NCBI GenBank assembly: GCA_022775905.1 | Contig: JALFJX010000024.1 | Span: forward strand, 1-64,000 | DNA from: Methanobrevibacter sp. | Lineage (GTDB): Archaea; Methanobacteriota; Methanobacteria; Methanobacteriales; Methanobacteriaceae | Length of the DNA stretch: 64,000 nt | Reading direction: 5' to 3' | In this document: in pieces, positions 19,060-29,892 of the stretch | How positions within the stretch are numbered: the first letter of the stretch is position 1 | How the letters are laid out: each line of letters opens with the position of its first letter | Translations under genes and position numbers: made by a program | Notes under the pieces: model-generated | What the model was told of the DNA's origin: nothing | Seen by the model: the letters and a program-made list of their open reading frames with translations, nothing else | Database searches by the model: none

Positions 19060-20226
19060 ATGTTATATAATACACTTGGAAAAACTGGCCTTGAAGTATC
19101 AAGACTCGGTTTTGGAACAATGAGACTACCTACAACCAATTCCAATGCAGATATTGATGAAATGGAAGCATCAAAAATGTTAACATATGGAATTGAAAAT
19201 GGAATAAACATAATTGATACAGCATATCCTTACCATAGTGCAGGAATTGACGGTAATGGAAACAGTGAAAAGTTTCTTGGAAAATACTTGAAGGAAAATA
19301 ACTTAAGAGACGAAATTTTATTACAGACAAAATCACCATCATGGTTAATTGAAGAAAAGGATGATTTTGATAAATATCTTGACATTCAACTTGAAAAATT
19401 GCAAACCGATTACATTGATTTATACTTACTTCATTCATTGACAGTTCCAGATTGGAATAAAGTACATGACTTAGGTGTTTTAGACTTCTTGGATGACTGT
19501 TTAAGCAGTGGTAAAATCAAACACATAGGATTTTCATCACATATAGAAGTGGACTATTTGATTGAAATACTGGACGAATATCCTAAATGGGAAGTTGCAT
19601 TAACACAGATGAACTACCTCGACGAATATTACCAATCAGGAGTTATGGGACTTAATTACTTAAAGGAAATCAATGTCGGCAGTATGATTATGGAACCTCT
19701 TCGTGGAGGAAGATTAGTAAACAACATTCCAAAAGACATTCAGCAATTATGGGATACTGCAGAAAAGAAAAGAACCCCTGTTGAATGGGCACTACAATAC
19801 TTATGGAACAGAGATGATGTTGACTGTGTCTTTAGTGGTATGACCAGCTTGGAACAGGTTAAGGAAAATGTTAGAATCGCATCTACTGAAGATATCATAA
19901 GTGAAAATGACCATGAATTGATCAGAGAAGTTGCAAGAACCTACAGGAGTTATCTTGGAAACAGCTGCACCAGATGCGGTTACTGTATGCCCTGCCCTCA
20001 TGGTGTTGACATCATAAACTGCTTAACCGAATATAATATCGCACATATGATGCAAGATCCAAAAGCAAGTGCAATGCAGTACTTCGCATTGATTGATGAT
20101 GATTCAAGGGCAGACAGCTGCGTGAGTTGTGAAGAGTGCATACCATTTTGTACTCAAATGTTGAATATTCCAGAAGAACTCCAGAAAGTATACGAATACT
20201 TCGGTAGTGAATTCGATCATTTCTAA
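19060..20226 (+). CDS. Aldo/keto reductase with C-terminal ferredoxin domain
   Basis: The first 280 residues are an aldo/keto reductase barrel: GFGTMRLP, the catalytic Asp/Tyr segment NIIDTAYPY, and a K in LLQTKSP. The C-terminal part holds two Fe-S motifs, CTRCGYCMPCPHGVDI and CVSCEECIPFC, as in the archaeal and bacterial YgaF/MTH907-like oxidoreductases that can link to ferredoxin. I start at ATG 19060 because GAGGT sits six bases upstream; an in-frame TTG at 19048 lacks a site. Physiological substrate unknown. The ThiF-like gene starts 12 bases after. Confidence 0.9.
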   Translation: MLYNTLGKTGLEVSRLGFGTMRLPTTNSNADIDEMEASKMLTYGIENGINIIDTAYPYHSAGIDGNGNSEKFLGKYLKENNLRDEILLQTKSPSWLIEEKDDFDKYLDIQLEKLQTDYIDLYLLHSLTVPDWNKVHDLGVLDFLDDCLSSGKIKHIGFSSHIEVDYLIEILDEYPKWEVALTQMNYLDEYYQSGVMGLNYLKEINVGSMIMEPLRGGRLVNNIPKDIQQLWDTAEKKRTPVEWALQYLWNRDDVDCVFSGMTSLEQVKENVRIASTEDIISENDHELIREVARTYRSYLGNSCTRCGYCMPCPHGVDIINCLTEYNIAHMMQDPKASAMQYFALIDDDSRADSCVSCEECIPFCTQMLNIPEELQKVYEYFGSEFDHF

Positions 20227-20238
20227 AAAGGTGAAAAA

Positions 20239-20991
20239 ATGCCGACTAGATACATTGGAGACGGATATTGGGAAATTGCTTCCCGTCAGATGAGCATTGT
20301 TACAAGAAGCAAACAGCAAAAATTTAAAGATTCAAAAATTACAATAATAGGTTGCGGAGGTATCGGAGGCCAAACCATTGAAATGCTTGCAAGAATGGGT
20401 GTTGGAGAGCTTATTTTAGTTGATGAGGATGCTTTCGACATGTCAAATTTGAACAGACAGAATTTTGCAACCTTGACTGATGTCGGAATACCTAAAAGTG
20501 AAGTTGCAAAAGATAAAGTCAGACTAATAAACCCATATGTTAAAGTAACAAGTTTTAATGAACATGTCGATGAAAGCAACATTGATAAAATCATTTCAGA
20601 CTCAGATATTGTTATTGATGCATTGGACAATGTATTGACAAGAGTTATTGCATCAAGAAAAGCAAATGAGAAAAAGATTCCATTCATACATGGTGCAATT
20701 CATGGAACCTTAGGTCAGATTACAACATTTTTACCAAACACAAAAAGCTATGAAGAAATGTTCAACCTACCTTCCGTCGGAAAAGAGCTTACCGAAGAAG
20801 TCATTGAAAGTTTAAAAAATGTTACATCCGGCACACCCCCAGTTATTGGTCCAACACCAAATTTAATTGGTTGTATTCAAGCAATGGAAGCTTATAAAAT
20901 CATAACTGGAATTGGAAAGGTTACTGTGGCTCCAAAAATTTTAACTTTTGATTTATTAGATTTAGGTTCATTTTTTATGAATGAAATCTAA
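20239..20991 (+). CDS. ThiF/MoeB-family E1-like adenylyltransferase
   Basis: 250 residues with the ATP-binding Rossmann motif GCGGIGGQ at residues 36-43, the Asp of LVDEDAFDMSNLNRQ, and the SDIVIDALDN helix, all diagnostic of the ThiF/MoeB/HesA family, which adenylate the C-terminal Gly of a ubiquitin-like sulphur carrier. The double CxxC zinc site of MoeB is absent. The loop SGTPPVIGPTPNLIG replaces the usual cysteine region, so sulphur transfer chemistry may differ. AAAAGGTGA precedes the ATG. The partner is unknown; operon with the Fe-S reductase upstream. Confidence 0.85.
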   Translation: MPTRYIGDGYWEIASRQMSIVTRSKQQKFKDSKITIIGCGGIGGQTIEMLARMGVGELILVDEDAFDMSNLNRQNFATLTDVGIPKSEVAKDKVRLINPYVKVTSFNEHVDESNIDKIISDSDIVIDALDNVLTRVIASRKANEKKIPFIHGAIHGTLGQITTFLPNTKSYEEMFNLPSVGKELTEEVIESLKNVTSGTPPVIGPTPNLIGCIQAMEAYKIITGIGKVTVAPKILTFDLLDLGSFFMNEI

Positions 20992-21151
20992 ACATTAAAT
21001 CAAATTTTCACTCTTTTTTTTATATTGATTTGAACAAAAGCATATTTTGTTTCATAAATAAATACAATTATTTTAATTAAAATATACAAAATCTATACAT
21101 TAATATAGTAAAAATTGCATAATACAAATATATAACTATTTTCTACAAATG

Positions 21152-21159
21152 TTTATATA
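21152..21159 (+). promoter_or_regulatory. Box A of glnA
   Basis: TTTATATA about 95 bases before the glnA start predicts transcription from around 21180-21186, right at the edge of the NrpR-type operator. The rest of 20992-21151 is AT-rich spacer with a T-run (21014-21022) that may end the thiF transcript. Confidence 0.65.
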
Positions 21160-21186
21160 CTACGAGATTAAGATATAACACTCGAT

Positions 21187-21200
21187 GGAAAGTATTTTCC
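21187..21200 (+). promoter_or_regulatory. NrpR-type operator upstream of glnA
   Basis: GGAA-AGTATT-TTCC matches exactly the GGAA-N6-TTCC operator known for the methanogen nitrogen repressor NrpR. It lies just downstream of the predicted glnA transcription start, as operators do in the characterised methanogen cases, and the nrpR gene itself follows glnA. Confidence 0.85.
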
Positions 21201-21247
21201 GACTATGTTAAATTAATCATGATTAATTTATTATGGAGCTTGATTTG

Positions 21248-22606
21248 ATGAGCGATATTCCAGAAGAAAAAATTGAAAAAATAACCGAAATTATGAAAGA
21301 GGATAATATCAAATTTATCCGTTTACAATTTGTTGATATTAACGGTACCGTGAAAAACATTGTAATTCCATTCAATCCAGGAGATGATATGAATGAATTA
21401 TTCAATGAAGGTATGTTATTTGACGGATCATCCATTGCAGGATTCGTTGGAATTAATGACAGTGATTTAGTCTTAAAACCAGATATCAATACTTACTCCA
21501 GACTCTCTTGGAGACCAGAAGAATCTGCAACCTGTAGATTTATCTGTGACGTATGGACCCCTGAGAAAAAACCATTTGCAGGAGATCCAAGAGGAGTTCT
21601 TAAAAAATCATTATCCCACATTAAAGATATGGGATTACAATACAACATTGGTCCTGAACCAGAATTCTTCATTGTAGATATTGATGAAAACGGTTACCCA
21701 ATGCCTTACGATGATGCAGGATACTTTGATGTAGAACCTCTCGACAAAGGACCTGATTTCAGAAGAGAATTAACTTTAAACTTAGAAGACTTAGACTTTG
21801 AAGTAGAAGCTTCCCACCACGAAGTAGCTCCAGGTCAAAACGAAATTGCATTCAAATTCAAAGATGCGCTTAAAACTGCAGATGCAGTAATTACATTCAA
21901 ACAAGCTATTAAAGCTATTGTAGACAATATGGCTACTTTTGACCAATTAGACTACAGAGTAACATTTATGCCAAAACCTTTCTTCGGTGTAAGTGGTAGT
22001 GGAATGCACTGTCACCAATCCGTATTTAAAGGAGACAAAAATCTCTTTTCAGACCCAGATTCTGAAACTGGACTTTCCCAAGATGCACTTTACTTCATGG
22101 GAGGATTATTAAAACACGCTCCAGCAATTACGGCAATTACTAACCCAATTGTAAACTCATACAAACGTTTAGTACCAGGTTATGAAGCACCAGTTTACAG
22201 AGCATACGGATTCAGAAACAGATCCGCTTTAATCAGAGTTCCAGCAGCACGTGGAAAAGCAACCCGTATTGAATACAGATCTCCAGACCCTGCATGTAAC
22301 CCATACTTAGCATTTACCGTAATGCTTGAAGCAGGTATTGACGGTATTGTCAATAAAATTGACCCAGGTGACCCTGTGGAACTTGATATCTACAGTATGA
22401 GCGAAGAAGAAAGAATTAACAGAGGAATTGAAGTCTTACCAACAAGTTTATGGGAAGCATACCACTCACTTGAAGAAGACCCATTAATCCTTAATGCATT
22501 AGGTTCCCACGTAAGTGAAAAGTTCTTAGAACTCAAATACCAAGAATGGGACGAATATCGTGTTCAAGTATTTGGATACGAACAGAAAAAATATTTAGAT
22601 ATCTAA
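21248..22606 (+). CDS. glnA: Glutamine synthetase type I
   Basis: Makes glutamine from glutamate, ammonia and ATP. The active-site landmarks are [26 protein letters not shown] (metal and glutamate binding) and the flap/ATP region [16 protein letters not shown] and [10 protein letters not shown]. The length of 452 and lack of the insertion and adenylylation tyrosine region indicate a GSI-alpha form. I use the ATG at 21248, with GGAG about ten bases upstream, rather than the ATG at 21233. Regulation: an exact NrpR-type operator in the leader. Confidence 0.96.
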   Translation: MSDIPEEKIEKITEIMKEDNIKFIRLQFVDINGTVKNIVIPFNPGDDMNELFNEGMLFDGSSIAGFVGINDSDLVLKPDINTYSRLSWRPEESATCRFICDVWTPEKKPFAGDPRGVLKKSLSHIKDMGLQYNIGPEPEFFIVDIDENGYPMPYDDAGYFDVEPLDKGPDFRRELTLNLEDLDFEVEASHHEVAPGQNEIAFKFKDALKTADAVITFKQAIKAIVDNMATFDQLDYRVTFMPKPFFGVSGSGMHCHQSVFKGDKNLFSDPDSETGLSQDALYFMGGLLKHAPAITAITNPIVNSYKRLVPGYEAPVYRAYGFRNRSALIRVPAARGKATRIEYRSPDPACNPYLAFTVMLEAGIDGIVNKIDPGDPVELDIYSMSEEERINRGIEVLPTSLWEAYHSLEEDPLILNALGSHVSEKFLELKYQEWDEYRVQVFGYEQKKYLDI

Positions 22607-22617
22607 ATCTAAATATT
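22590..22617 (+). terminator. Hairpin terminator across the glnA stop codon
   Basis: A perfect 11-bp inverted repeat (AATATTTAGAT / ATCTAAATATT) whose six-base loop contains the TAA stop, followed by ATTTTTTATTTTTTT. It separates glnA from nrpR. Confidence 0.8.
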
Positions 22618-22663
22618 ATTTTTTATTTTTTTAAATTAATATTAACTGTACGAGGCTTTTTTT

Positions 22664-24346
22664 ATGTCAGAATCTGAACACCGAATGATTGAAATTTTAA
22701 GAATATTAAGCGAACAAGAAAAACCAACCGGTTCTAAACTAATAGCTGATGAACTAAAGAACAAAGGTTTTAATCTTGGAGAACGTGCAGTTAGATACCA
22801 TATGCAAATCTTGGATGAAAAAGGATTTACTGAAAGAATAGGAAATTCCGGAAGAAAAATCACAAAACAGGGCCGTGAAAAATTAGAAAAAGGATTAATT
22901 TACGATCAGGTTGATTTCATTTATTCAAGATTTGAAGAAATGATTTATTTAACTGACTTCAACTATATGACACAAGAAGGAAAAGTAGTTGTAAATACAT
23001 CAACCATTTATAATGAAGAGTCAGTTGATATAATTAAAAAAGTTACTGGAAGTGGCCTTTCTGTTAGTCCTTATGTTAATTTAAATAGTACTAGCAATGA
23101 TGGCAAGATAGAGGTAACAACATTATGTGGAACAACAATAGATGGAGTGCTACTTAATGAAGGAATTCCTTCCCAACCAAAATATGGTGGCCTTCTAAAA
23201 ATTGAAGATTCAGAACCAATAAACTTCACTCAATTAATATCCTACAAGAAAACTTCAGTATCCCCTCTCGATGCTTTCTCAACAAAAGGATTTACATCAA
23301 TTATGGATGTTCTTGAAAATGGTGATGGAATTATCCCTGCAAACTTCAGACTGATACCTGGAATAGGACGTGAAAAAGCTGCAAATATCATCAACAAATT
23401 GGACAAGATAGGAATTGGTGGAGTAATAGGTATTTCTGATGAGGGGAAAGATATTTTAGGAGCACCAGTACCTAGAGGAATGGTTGGAATAGTTGTTGTT
23501 GGTGGAATTACACCATTTTGTGCTGTTCAAGAAGAAAATCAAGATATTGAAATAAGGATATCTGAAGAAACAAGAGATTTTGCAACATTATATCCAATTA
23601 CCTCCAGAATCAATCCAGTATTAAAAGAAGTGCAACATGTCCCTAGACCAAAAATATCATTCTTACTTTCAAAAACTTGGAATTTAATCCAGCAGGTTAA
23701 CTTTGATATTGAAAAAAGAAAAGGAGACATCATATCAAACGTTTCATATATGGATAAAGATGACATTGACAGAGCATTGGATATAATGGAAGAAACATAC
23801 AATGACAATCCAAAATACATTAATCCATATTATAAAATAATTAATCATCCAACCGATGATTCAAGAATTGGTCTTGCTACAATTTGTAGTTTGAGCATTG
23901 ATGGAATTTTAATAGACAATGGAATAATGAGTAACCCAAAATATGGTGGATTGCTTGAACTTACAGAACCTCCATTATTTATTGACTTAATTTCATACAA
24001 CGGGTCAACAGAAGATCCACATAAACTATTTATAGCTAAAAATATGACATCCATAACTAAGAATAATGGACCTAATAAAATTTTAGCAAGTTTTAAAGAG
24101 ATACCATATATATCTCGTGAACAAAGTGTCCAACTTTTAGATATTTTAAACAATGTAGGATTTTCAATATACAAAATTGGAAAACCTAGAGAAGTAACCT
24201 ACAATGCAAAAGCAGACAATTATAACTTTGGTATCGTAACTGGTAGTGGTTTGAATACTATTGGTGCAATAAAAGAAAAAGGAATAAAAGTCAAAGTTAA
24301 AGCTATTGAAAAACTATTGCCTTTTGAAAAAATGGATAGGTTATAA
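22664..24346 (+). CDS. nrpR: Nitrogen repressor NrpR (HTH plus two NRD domains)
   Basis: 560 residues. Residues 1-75 are a winged helix (KLIADELKNKG, ERAVRYHMQILDEKG). Two homologous DUF128/NRD sensor domains follow, each with a LCGTTIDG or LCSLSIDG strand and a NPKYGGLL-type loop (PKYGGLLKI at about 167 and PKYGGLLEL at about 425). The family represses nitrogen assimilation genes through GGAA-N6-TTCC and is released by 2-oxoglutarate. GAGG lies eight bases before the ATG. Full-length single-chain form, unlike methanogens that split the protein. Confidence 0.94.
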   Translation: MSESEHRMIEILRILSEQEKPTGSKLIADELKNKGFNLGERAVRYHMQILDEKGFTERIGNSGRKITKQGREKLEKGLIYDQVDFIYSRFEEMIYLTDFNYMTQEGKVVVNTSTIYNEESVDIIKKVTGSGLSVSPYVNLNSTSNDGKIEVTTLCGTTIDGVLLNEGIPSQPKYGGLLKIEDSEPINFTQLISYKKTSVSPLDAFSTKGFTSIMDVLENGDGIIPANFRLIPGIGREKAANIINKLDKIGIGGVIGISDEGKDILGAPVPRGMVGIVVVGGITPFCAVQEENQDIEIRISEETRDFATLYPITSRINPVLKEVQHVPRPKISFLLSKTWNLIQQVNFDIEKRKGDIISNVSYMDKDDIDRALDIMEETYNDNPKYINPYYKIINHPTDDSRIGLATICSLSIDGILIDNGIMSNPKYGGLLELTEPPLFIDLISYNGSTEDPHKLFIAKNMTSITKNNGPNKILASFKEIPYISREQSVQLLDILNNVGFSIYKIGKPREVTYNAKADNYNFGIVTGSGLNTIGAIKEKGIKVKVKAIEKLLPFEKMDRL

Positions 24347-24637
24347 CTAAATTACAGTTATATCCACTTCTTCACCATTTTTTGGATAATGAGTAAACTC
24401 AATTATATCCTCTTCAACTTCATAAATATCAATTTCAACTGTAGCGCCTAAACGACTTTCATCAAGAGTAACTAACATTTTAAAACCTGGTTTTCCAAAA
24501 TACTCTGAAAAATCCATATTCAATACTTCACCCTCAGCAAAAATTCTATTATATGAAATTTCAATCCTATCATGAATTTCAACATTTTCTTTTAAGTAAT
24601 TTACTGCATCTTTTGTTGTTAATTGTAATTCTTTCAT
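24347..24637 (-). CDS. DUF2098-like protein, paralogue 1
   Basis: 96 residues after choosing the ATG at 24637, which follows GAGGATGA; the open frame runs 23 hydrophobic codons further up without a site. The core ...HDRIEISYNRIFAEGEVL... is nearly the same as in the neighbouring 96-residue gene, so they are duplicates. A small beta-rich fold is likely; I believe these belong to DUF2098, of unknown function. Its stop codon touches the nrpR stop codon with no base between. Confidence 0.7.
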   Translation of the reverse strand: MKELQLTTKDAVNYLKENVEIHDRIEISYNRIFAEGEVLNMDFSEYFGKPGFKMLVTLDESRLGATVEIDIYEVEEDIIEFTHYPKNGEEVDITVI

Positions 24638-24762
24638 GATAATCATCCTCGTAAAATATAGTATAAACGTTATCATATATAAACTTGTTTGTATTATCAC
24701 GAACAAATAATTTTTTTATGGGAAATACAACAAGAAAAAATAAATAGGAAAAAAGAGAGAAA

Positions 24763-25053
24763 TTACAAAATTTCTATAATAAGTTCTTTTTCGTCAGTAA
24801 TATGACGCATTTCAATTAAATCATCTTCAAGCTCGTTGAAGTCTAGTTCAATAGATTGATTTAAAATTTCACCAGTTAATTGAAGCCCAACTCTAAAACC
24901 TTCACCAGTGACTTCATCTGGTTCTGTGAATCCTAAAACTTCACCAGGAGCAAAAATACGATTGTAAGATAATTCTAAAAGATCACCAACTTCCACGTTG
25001 GTTTTAACATAATTTAATGCTTCTTCAAAGCTCATTTCTACTTCTTCTACCAT
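24763..25053 (-). CDS. DUF2098-like protein, paralogue 2
   Basis: 96 residues from the ATG at 25053, with AGGTG upstream. It shares the pattern VGDLLELSYNRIFAPGEVLG with paralogue 1 and has the same length. It is the first gene after the fwd operon on the same strand, 48 bases past the fwdC stop but behind a hairpin. The repeated linkage to fwd suggests, without proof, a role connected with the dehydrogenase. Confidence 0.7.
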   Translation of the reverse strand: MVEEVEMSFEEALNYVKTNVEVGDLLELSYNRIFAPGEVLGFTEPDEVTGEGFRVGLQLTGEILNQSIELDFNELEDDLIEMRHITDEKELIIEIL

Positions 25054-25101
25054 TCTATACACCTATATTAATTTTTAAAAAAAAAGAAAAAGAGAGAGGA
25101 A

Positions 25102-25968
<867 letters not shown>

Positions 25969-25979
25969 ACTAAACACCC

Positions 25980-27695
25980 CTATTTACCTTCAACGTCTAC
26001 TCTAATTGGGTTGGATACGTAGTGATCGTGTACTGGGTAGTTTTCCCATTTGACTGAGTAATATTGAGTGAAGAACGGCATAATGTTGTCGATAACTTTT
26101 TGCTCGTTTTGTTCCCAACCTTTTACGTTAACCCAAATGTTTTGACTTTCTTTAACTTTTACAATTTCTTTGTCTTTTACTAAGATTTGACCATCTTTAA
26201 TAGTGTATTGAGCAATATCGAAACCTTTTTCGATTTCAGCAGCTTGTCTGGATGGGTCAATTTCATTAGGATTTATGTCATATACAGCAATGTCTGCTCT
26301 GTAACCAGGGGTGAGTGCACCTCTGTCTTGGAATCCGTAGATTTTAGCAGGAGCAGATCTTGTAATAGTTGCAATATCGTAGAAATCGTATTCTCTGTCG
26401 AGAGTTGCAAGGGTGGTTCTTTTTTCTGCCCATTTGTGAACTTCTCTGTTTTCAATCATTTCCATTCTTCTTTGGTTACTCATTAACCAAGAGATAATTC
26501 TAGGATATCTAGTGAATGGACCTGCGTTAGGGTGGTCAGTGGTTAAACATACTTTCCATGGGTCATCAATGTGTAAGAACAATTCAAGACCAATAGCCCA
26601 TTGTAAAGTGTTAACAGGGTTTTTAGCTGAGTAAATACATGGAATAATACCTGCTGCGGTTTCACATTCAATATCTTTGTTGGTCCATTTTAAACCAGAT
26701 AATTTGAATAAGTCGTATTCCATAGGAGCGTCAGCAGTCATGGTAGTAGTTTCATCAAAAGTAACTTGTCCTACATCACAAGTAACGTGGTCGTTTTTGT
26801 TAATGTATTTAGCAACTTCTTCAGCACCAGATGCAGCATCTTTCCAACTGTTACCAGTGTAAGAGTGGAATTGTAAGTGACAAAGGTGCATAATTTGATC
26901 TCTGACATCAGCAGCGCCTGAACCTTTTTTGATACCTTTTACTGCTTCCATGGTTTCGAGAGTAGTAGGTACGTTTCCAGGGTGTCCTAAGTCATTAGGG
27001 TGAATGTGGATAGAGTGAGGTAAGTTTAACATTTCGTTAGCTTTTGCTAAAGCAATAACAACTTCTTTAGAAGTTACGTCAAAGTATGGTGCTTTATCGT
27101 TAATACCATGTACGTTCATACCCCAACCCCATGCTTCACTTCCACATGGGTTTACGATTTTAATTCCGTAACCTTTTGAGATTTTTAACCATGCAGATAC
27201 AAATGCTGCAATGTCTTCAATATTGTTATCTTTTGCGTATTCCATTACAAACCAGTTGTTACCGAATAATGGTAAAGCTGGAATGTCTAATTGAGGAATA
27301 GTTGCAATTTCTTCGTGAGTGTGTTTTGCTTCAAGAGGCGGCATAGCTGCTTCAACAACAGTACCGTAACCTAATCTTGAGTATCTGTAACCAGTTGCAG
27401 GACAACTTGGGATAGAGAATCCAGATTCAGATCTTAATACTTTAGTTTTTTGAGTAACACCTCTTCTGGAATCTTCAGGCCTGTATAATCTTCCGACTAC
27501 AAGTTTTGGACCTGCAACGTGAGCGTGAGGGTCAATACCTGCTGGCATGACTATTTTATCGGTAACGTCTAAGACTTTAGCATCTGCAGATACATCATCT
27601 ACAATAATACCATCTTTGAACATAACGTCTTTTTTCTCACCGTTAATTTCATTAGCTGGGTCGTAGACAATACCATTTTTAAGAATATATTCCAT
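25980..27695 (-). CDS. fwdA: Formylmethanofuran dehydrogenase subunit A
   Basis: Binuclear-metal amidohydrolase subunit that joins formate, delivered from FwdB, to methanofuran. 571 residues. Metal ligands include HAHVAG near residue 58, [12 protein letters not shown] near 228, LCHLQFHSY near 270 and TTDHPNAG near 390. AAGGTGAT is placed three bases before the ATG. Nine bases after fwdB. Confidence 0.97.
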   Translation of the reverse strand: MEYILKNGIVYDPANEINGEKKDVMFKDGIIVDDVSADAKVLDVTDKIVMPAGIDPHAHVAGPKLVVGRLYRPEDSRRGVTQKTKVLRSESGFSIPSCPATGYRYSRLGYGTVVEAAMPPLEAKHTHEEIATIPQLDIPALPLFGNNWFVMEYAKDNNIEDIAAFVSAWLKISKGYGIKIVNPCGSEAWGWGMNVHGINDKAPYFDVTSKEVVIALAKANEMLNLPHSIHIHPNDLGHPGNVPTTLETMEAVKGIKKGSGAADVRDQIMHLCHLQFHSYTGNSWKDAASGAEEVAKYINKNDHVTCDVGQVTFDETTTMTADAPMEYDLFKLSGLKWTNKDIECETAAGIIPCIYSAKNPVNTLQWAIGLELFLHIDDPWKVCLTTDHPNAGPFTRYPRIISWLMSNQRRMEMIENREVHKWAEKRTTLATLDREYDFYDIATITRSAPAKIYGFQDRGALTPGYRADIAVYDINPNEIDPSRQAAEIEKGFDIAQYTIKDGQILVKDKEIVKVKESQNIWVNVKGWEQNEQKVIDNIMPFFTQYYSVKWENYPVHDHYVSNPIRVDVEGK

Positions 27696-27704
27696 TATAT
27701 CACC

Positions 27705-29081
27705 TTATAATGCGTTTGGATTTGGTACGAATTTTGGAGCTACGTTAGGCTCTTCTCTGAGTTTCATTACTCTTTCTTTCAATTCACGGACAATCCATTC
27801 GTCGTCACGACAAGTTTCAGGTTTGTCGATTGCTTTTTTCATGTATATAGGAACTCCATCCATACGGTAACTTGTACCAGCACATTCAACAGCAATGAAT
27901 GAACCTGGTAATACTACGTCAGCGAGTTCGGTGGAAGGTCCCCAGTGAATATCGATTTGGATAACAGGAATGTTAGCTAAGTGTTGGTTTGCTCCATTAG
28001 GGAAGTGAGCACCAGGGTCCGCTGCAATAACCATGAAACAGTCAGGTTCTTTTCTGACTAATAAATCGATAGTGTTGGTTTCACCTAACATATATCTTGG
28101 GTATCCTCTACAGTAGTCAACACCGAAAGCGAATCCACATTCAAATGCCATGAAGATGTTGAATCCGTTTACGTTAAAGTGACCTCTCATAGGAGTGAGT
28201 CCCCATTTACTGTATTTGTTTAAGTCTTGTACCATTTTAATAGCAATATCAATGTTTCTTTGTTTTGATAAAGTGTGGGTTAAACCTAAACCGAAGAAGA
28301 GAACACCAAATTCAGCTTGTTTCATTTCTTCTGCTAATTCGTAAATATCTTCTTTAGGAATTCCAGAAATTACATCTTGGTATAATTCTTTTCCTCTGAG
28401 TACAGCTCTAATAGCGTTGTAGAAACCGTAGTCCCCGTTTTGTTCGAATCCAATCCATTTATCAGAACATTTTGCAGTATCTGAGAATTTAGGATCCATA
28501 GTTACAACAGTTCTGTCGAATCTTCCTCTTTGTCTGAAGTATCCACGACAGAAAGCAGCGTATCTAGCTAAGTGTCTAGGGTGAGAGTTCATAGCATTAC
28601 TTCCAGAGTAAACAATCATATCAGCTCTGTTTTGAACTTCCCCTAAAGTTTGGATAGGGTAACCTGCGTTTTGTACAGCTTGGAGAGAAGGACCGTGACA
28701 GATAGTAGCTTGGTTATCTAATACAGCACCGATGTACTCACCTAATGCTACACCTTCTTTCATACATTCAGTAGAAGTTTCAGACCAACCGTAGAATACA
28801 GGCCTAATTGAGTTTGCAATGTATTCAGCAGCAGTGTCTAAAGCAGTATCCCAGTCAACTTCTTTGAGTTCTCCGTTTTCATCCCTAACCATAGGCACAA
28901 GTAATCTTTGGTCCATATCTTCCATGATTTTACTTGCTCCTAATCTGCATGCGTGTCTTACAGCAACAACGTGATTATCTTTTACTAAGTAATCTAAATC
29001 GTCACAGTTACAACCACAGAATGCACAAGTACAATTTTCAACAATGTGATCGTAATCAGTTACAGGTGGTTCATAAGTCAT
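27705..29081 (-). CDS. fwdB: Formylmethanofuran dehydrogenase subunit B (W/Mo catalytic)
   Basis: Molybdopterin-type catalytic subunit that reduces CO2 to formate. The N-terminal [4Fe-4S] cysteines are in [13 protein letters not shown] (residues 16-28) with C45; the metal-ligand cysteine is C128 in ATICHGPS, encoded TGT, so this is not a selenoprotein. 458 residues from the ATG at 29081 after GGAGG. It overlaps the fwdD end by 11 bases, showing translational coupling. Tungsten or molybdenum use cannot be told from sequence. Confidence 0.96.
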   Translation of the reverse strand: MTYEPPVTDYDHIVENCTCAFCGCNCDDLDYLVKDNHVVAVRHACRLGASKIMEDMDQRLLVPMVRDENGELKEVDWDTALDTAAEYIANSIRPVFYGWSETSTECMKEGVALGEYIGAVLDNQATICHGPSLQAVQNAGYPIQTLGEVQNRADMIVYSGSNAMNSHPRHLARYAAFCRGYFRQRGRFDRTVVTMDPKFSDTAKCSDKWIGFEQNGDYGFYNAIRAVLRGKELYQDVISGIPKEDIYELAEEMKQAEFGVLFFGLGLTHTLSKQRNIDIAIKMVQDLNKYSKWGLTPMRGHFNVNGFNIFMAFECGFAFGVDYCRGYPRYMLGETNTIDLLVRKEPDCFMVIAADPGAHFPNGANQHLANIPVIQIDIHWGPSTELADVVLPGSFIAVECAGTSYRMDGVPIYMKKAIDKPETCRDDEWIVRELKERVMKLREEPNVAPKFVPNPNAL

Positions 29082-29640
29082 GATCAATCAACTCCTCCCA
29101 TTTACGTCCGTGATAAACAGGTAATTCACCTAAAGATTCCATGTTTTCAACAACATCATCATCTTCTTCATCAACGTATTTTTTGTACACCCATCTCATT
29201 AAGTCAGCCATGAGTAATACTTTTCTATCAGTTTTTTCTACAGTACATTTAATACCTTTGTAAGTAGGGTCGGAACAACAGTAGGTATCGTGGCTTACAA
29301 TAGTGTTAGCCCATGGACCTTTACAAATGAATACAGTACCTTCGTGAGGTGCATCTCTTGATACAGCACAGTTTACAACAACTTCACCGAAATCGGTTTT
29401 TACAAGAACAGTATCCCAGTTGTTTACACCTAATTTAGCCATGTCCCTAGGGTCCATGTAACAGGTACCAGATACGTTTTTATATTCTTCTTTTAAAGTG
29501 GATCCTCTTTTTTTACAAGCACCTTGGTAGATGTCAGATCCAGTGTTTAACATACATTTAAGAACATCAGTAGTTCCTTCACCAGTAATTTTTACATCAG
29601 GTACTACAGGTTTTTCTAAATAAGTATTAGCGTAATGCAT
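29071..29640 (-). CDS. fwdD: Formylmethanofuran dehydrogenase subunit D
   Basis: Molybdopterin dinucleotide-binding domain that completes the FwdB site. The barrel includes [27 protein letters not shown] and [12 protein letters not shown]. At 189 residues it is longer than the roughly 130 I expect for the family; the extra part is a C-terminal acidic tail from about residue 135 with no motif I can name. GGGGGAT precedes the ATG. Confidence 0.92.
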   Translation of the reverse strand: MHYANTYLEKPVVPDVKITGEGTTDVLKCMLNTGSDIYQGACKKRGSTLKEEYKNVSGTCYMDPRDMAKLGVNNWDTVLVKTDFGEVVVNCAVSRDAPHEGTVFICKGPWANTIVSHDTYCCSDPTYKGIKCTVEKTDRKVLLMADLMRWVYKKYVDEEDDDVVENMESLGELPVYHGRKWEELIDHDL

Positions 29641-29653
29641 TATATAATCCCCC

Positions 29654-29884
29654 TTATTCTAACCATATAGCATTTACTGGGCAAAACATTTGACATGTTC
29701 CACACAATTCACATTTTTCAGGACTGAAGAGTTTGATAAATCCGTTTTCGACCATCATAACAACTTCTTCGGTCTTTGCACCATTACCACCAGCATTTTC
29801 TGGACTGATAGCTGCATTAACAGGACATGCGATAACACAAATACCGCATCCTAAACAATTATCTTGATTTACTTTAAGTTCCAT
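29654..29884 (-). CDS. fwdG: Formylmethanofuran dehydrogenase subunit G (2[4Fe-4S] ferredoxin)
   Basis: 76 residues with two four-cysteine motifs, [12 protein letters not shown] and [12 protein letters not shown]. Carries electrons to the FwdB centre. GGTGATAGG before ATG; 8 bases after fwdF. Confidence 0.93.
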   Translation of the reverse strand: MELKVNQDNCLGCGICVIACPVNAAISPENAGGNGAKTEEVVMMVENGFIKLFSPEKCELCGTCQMFCPVNAIWLE

Positions 29885-29892
29885 CCTATCAC

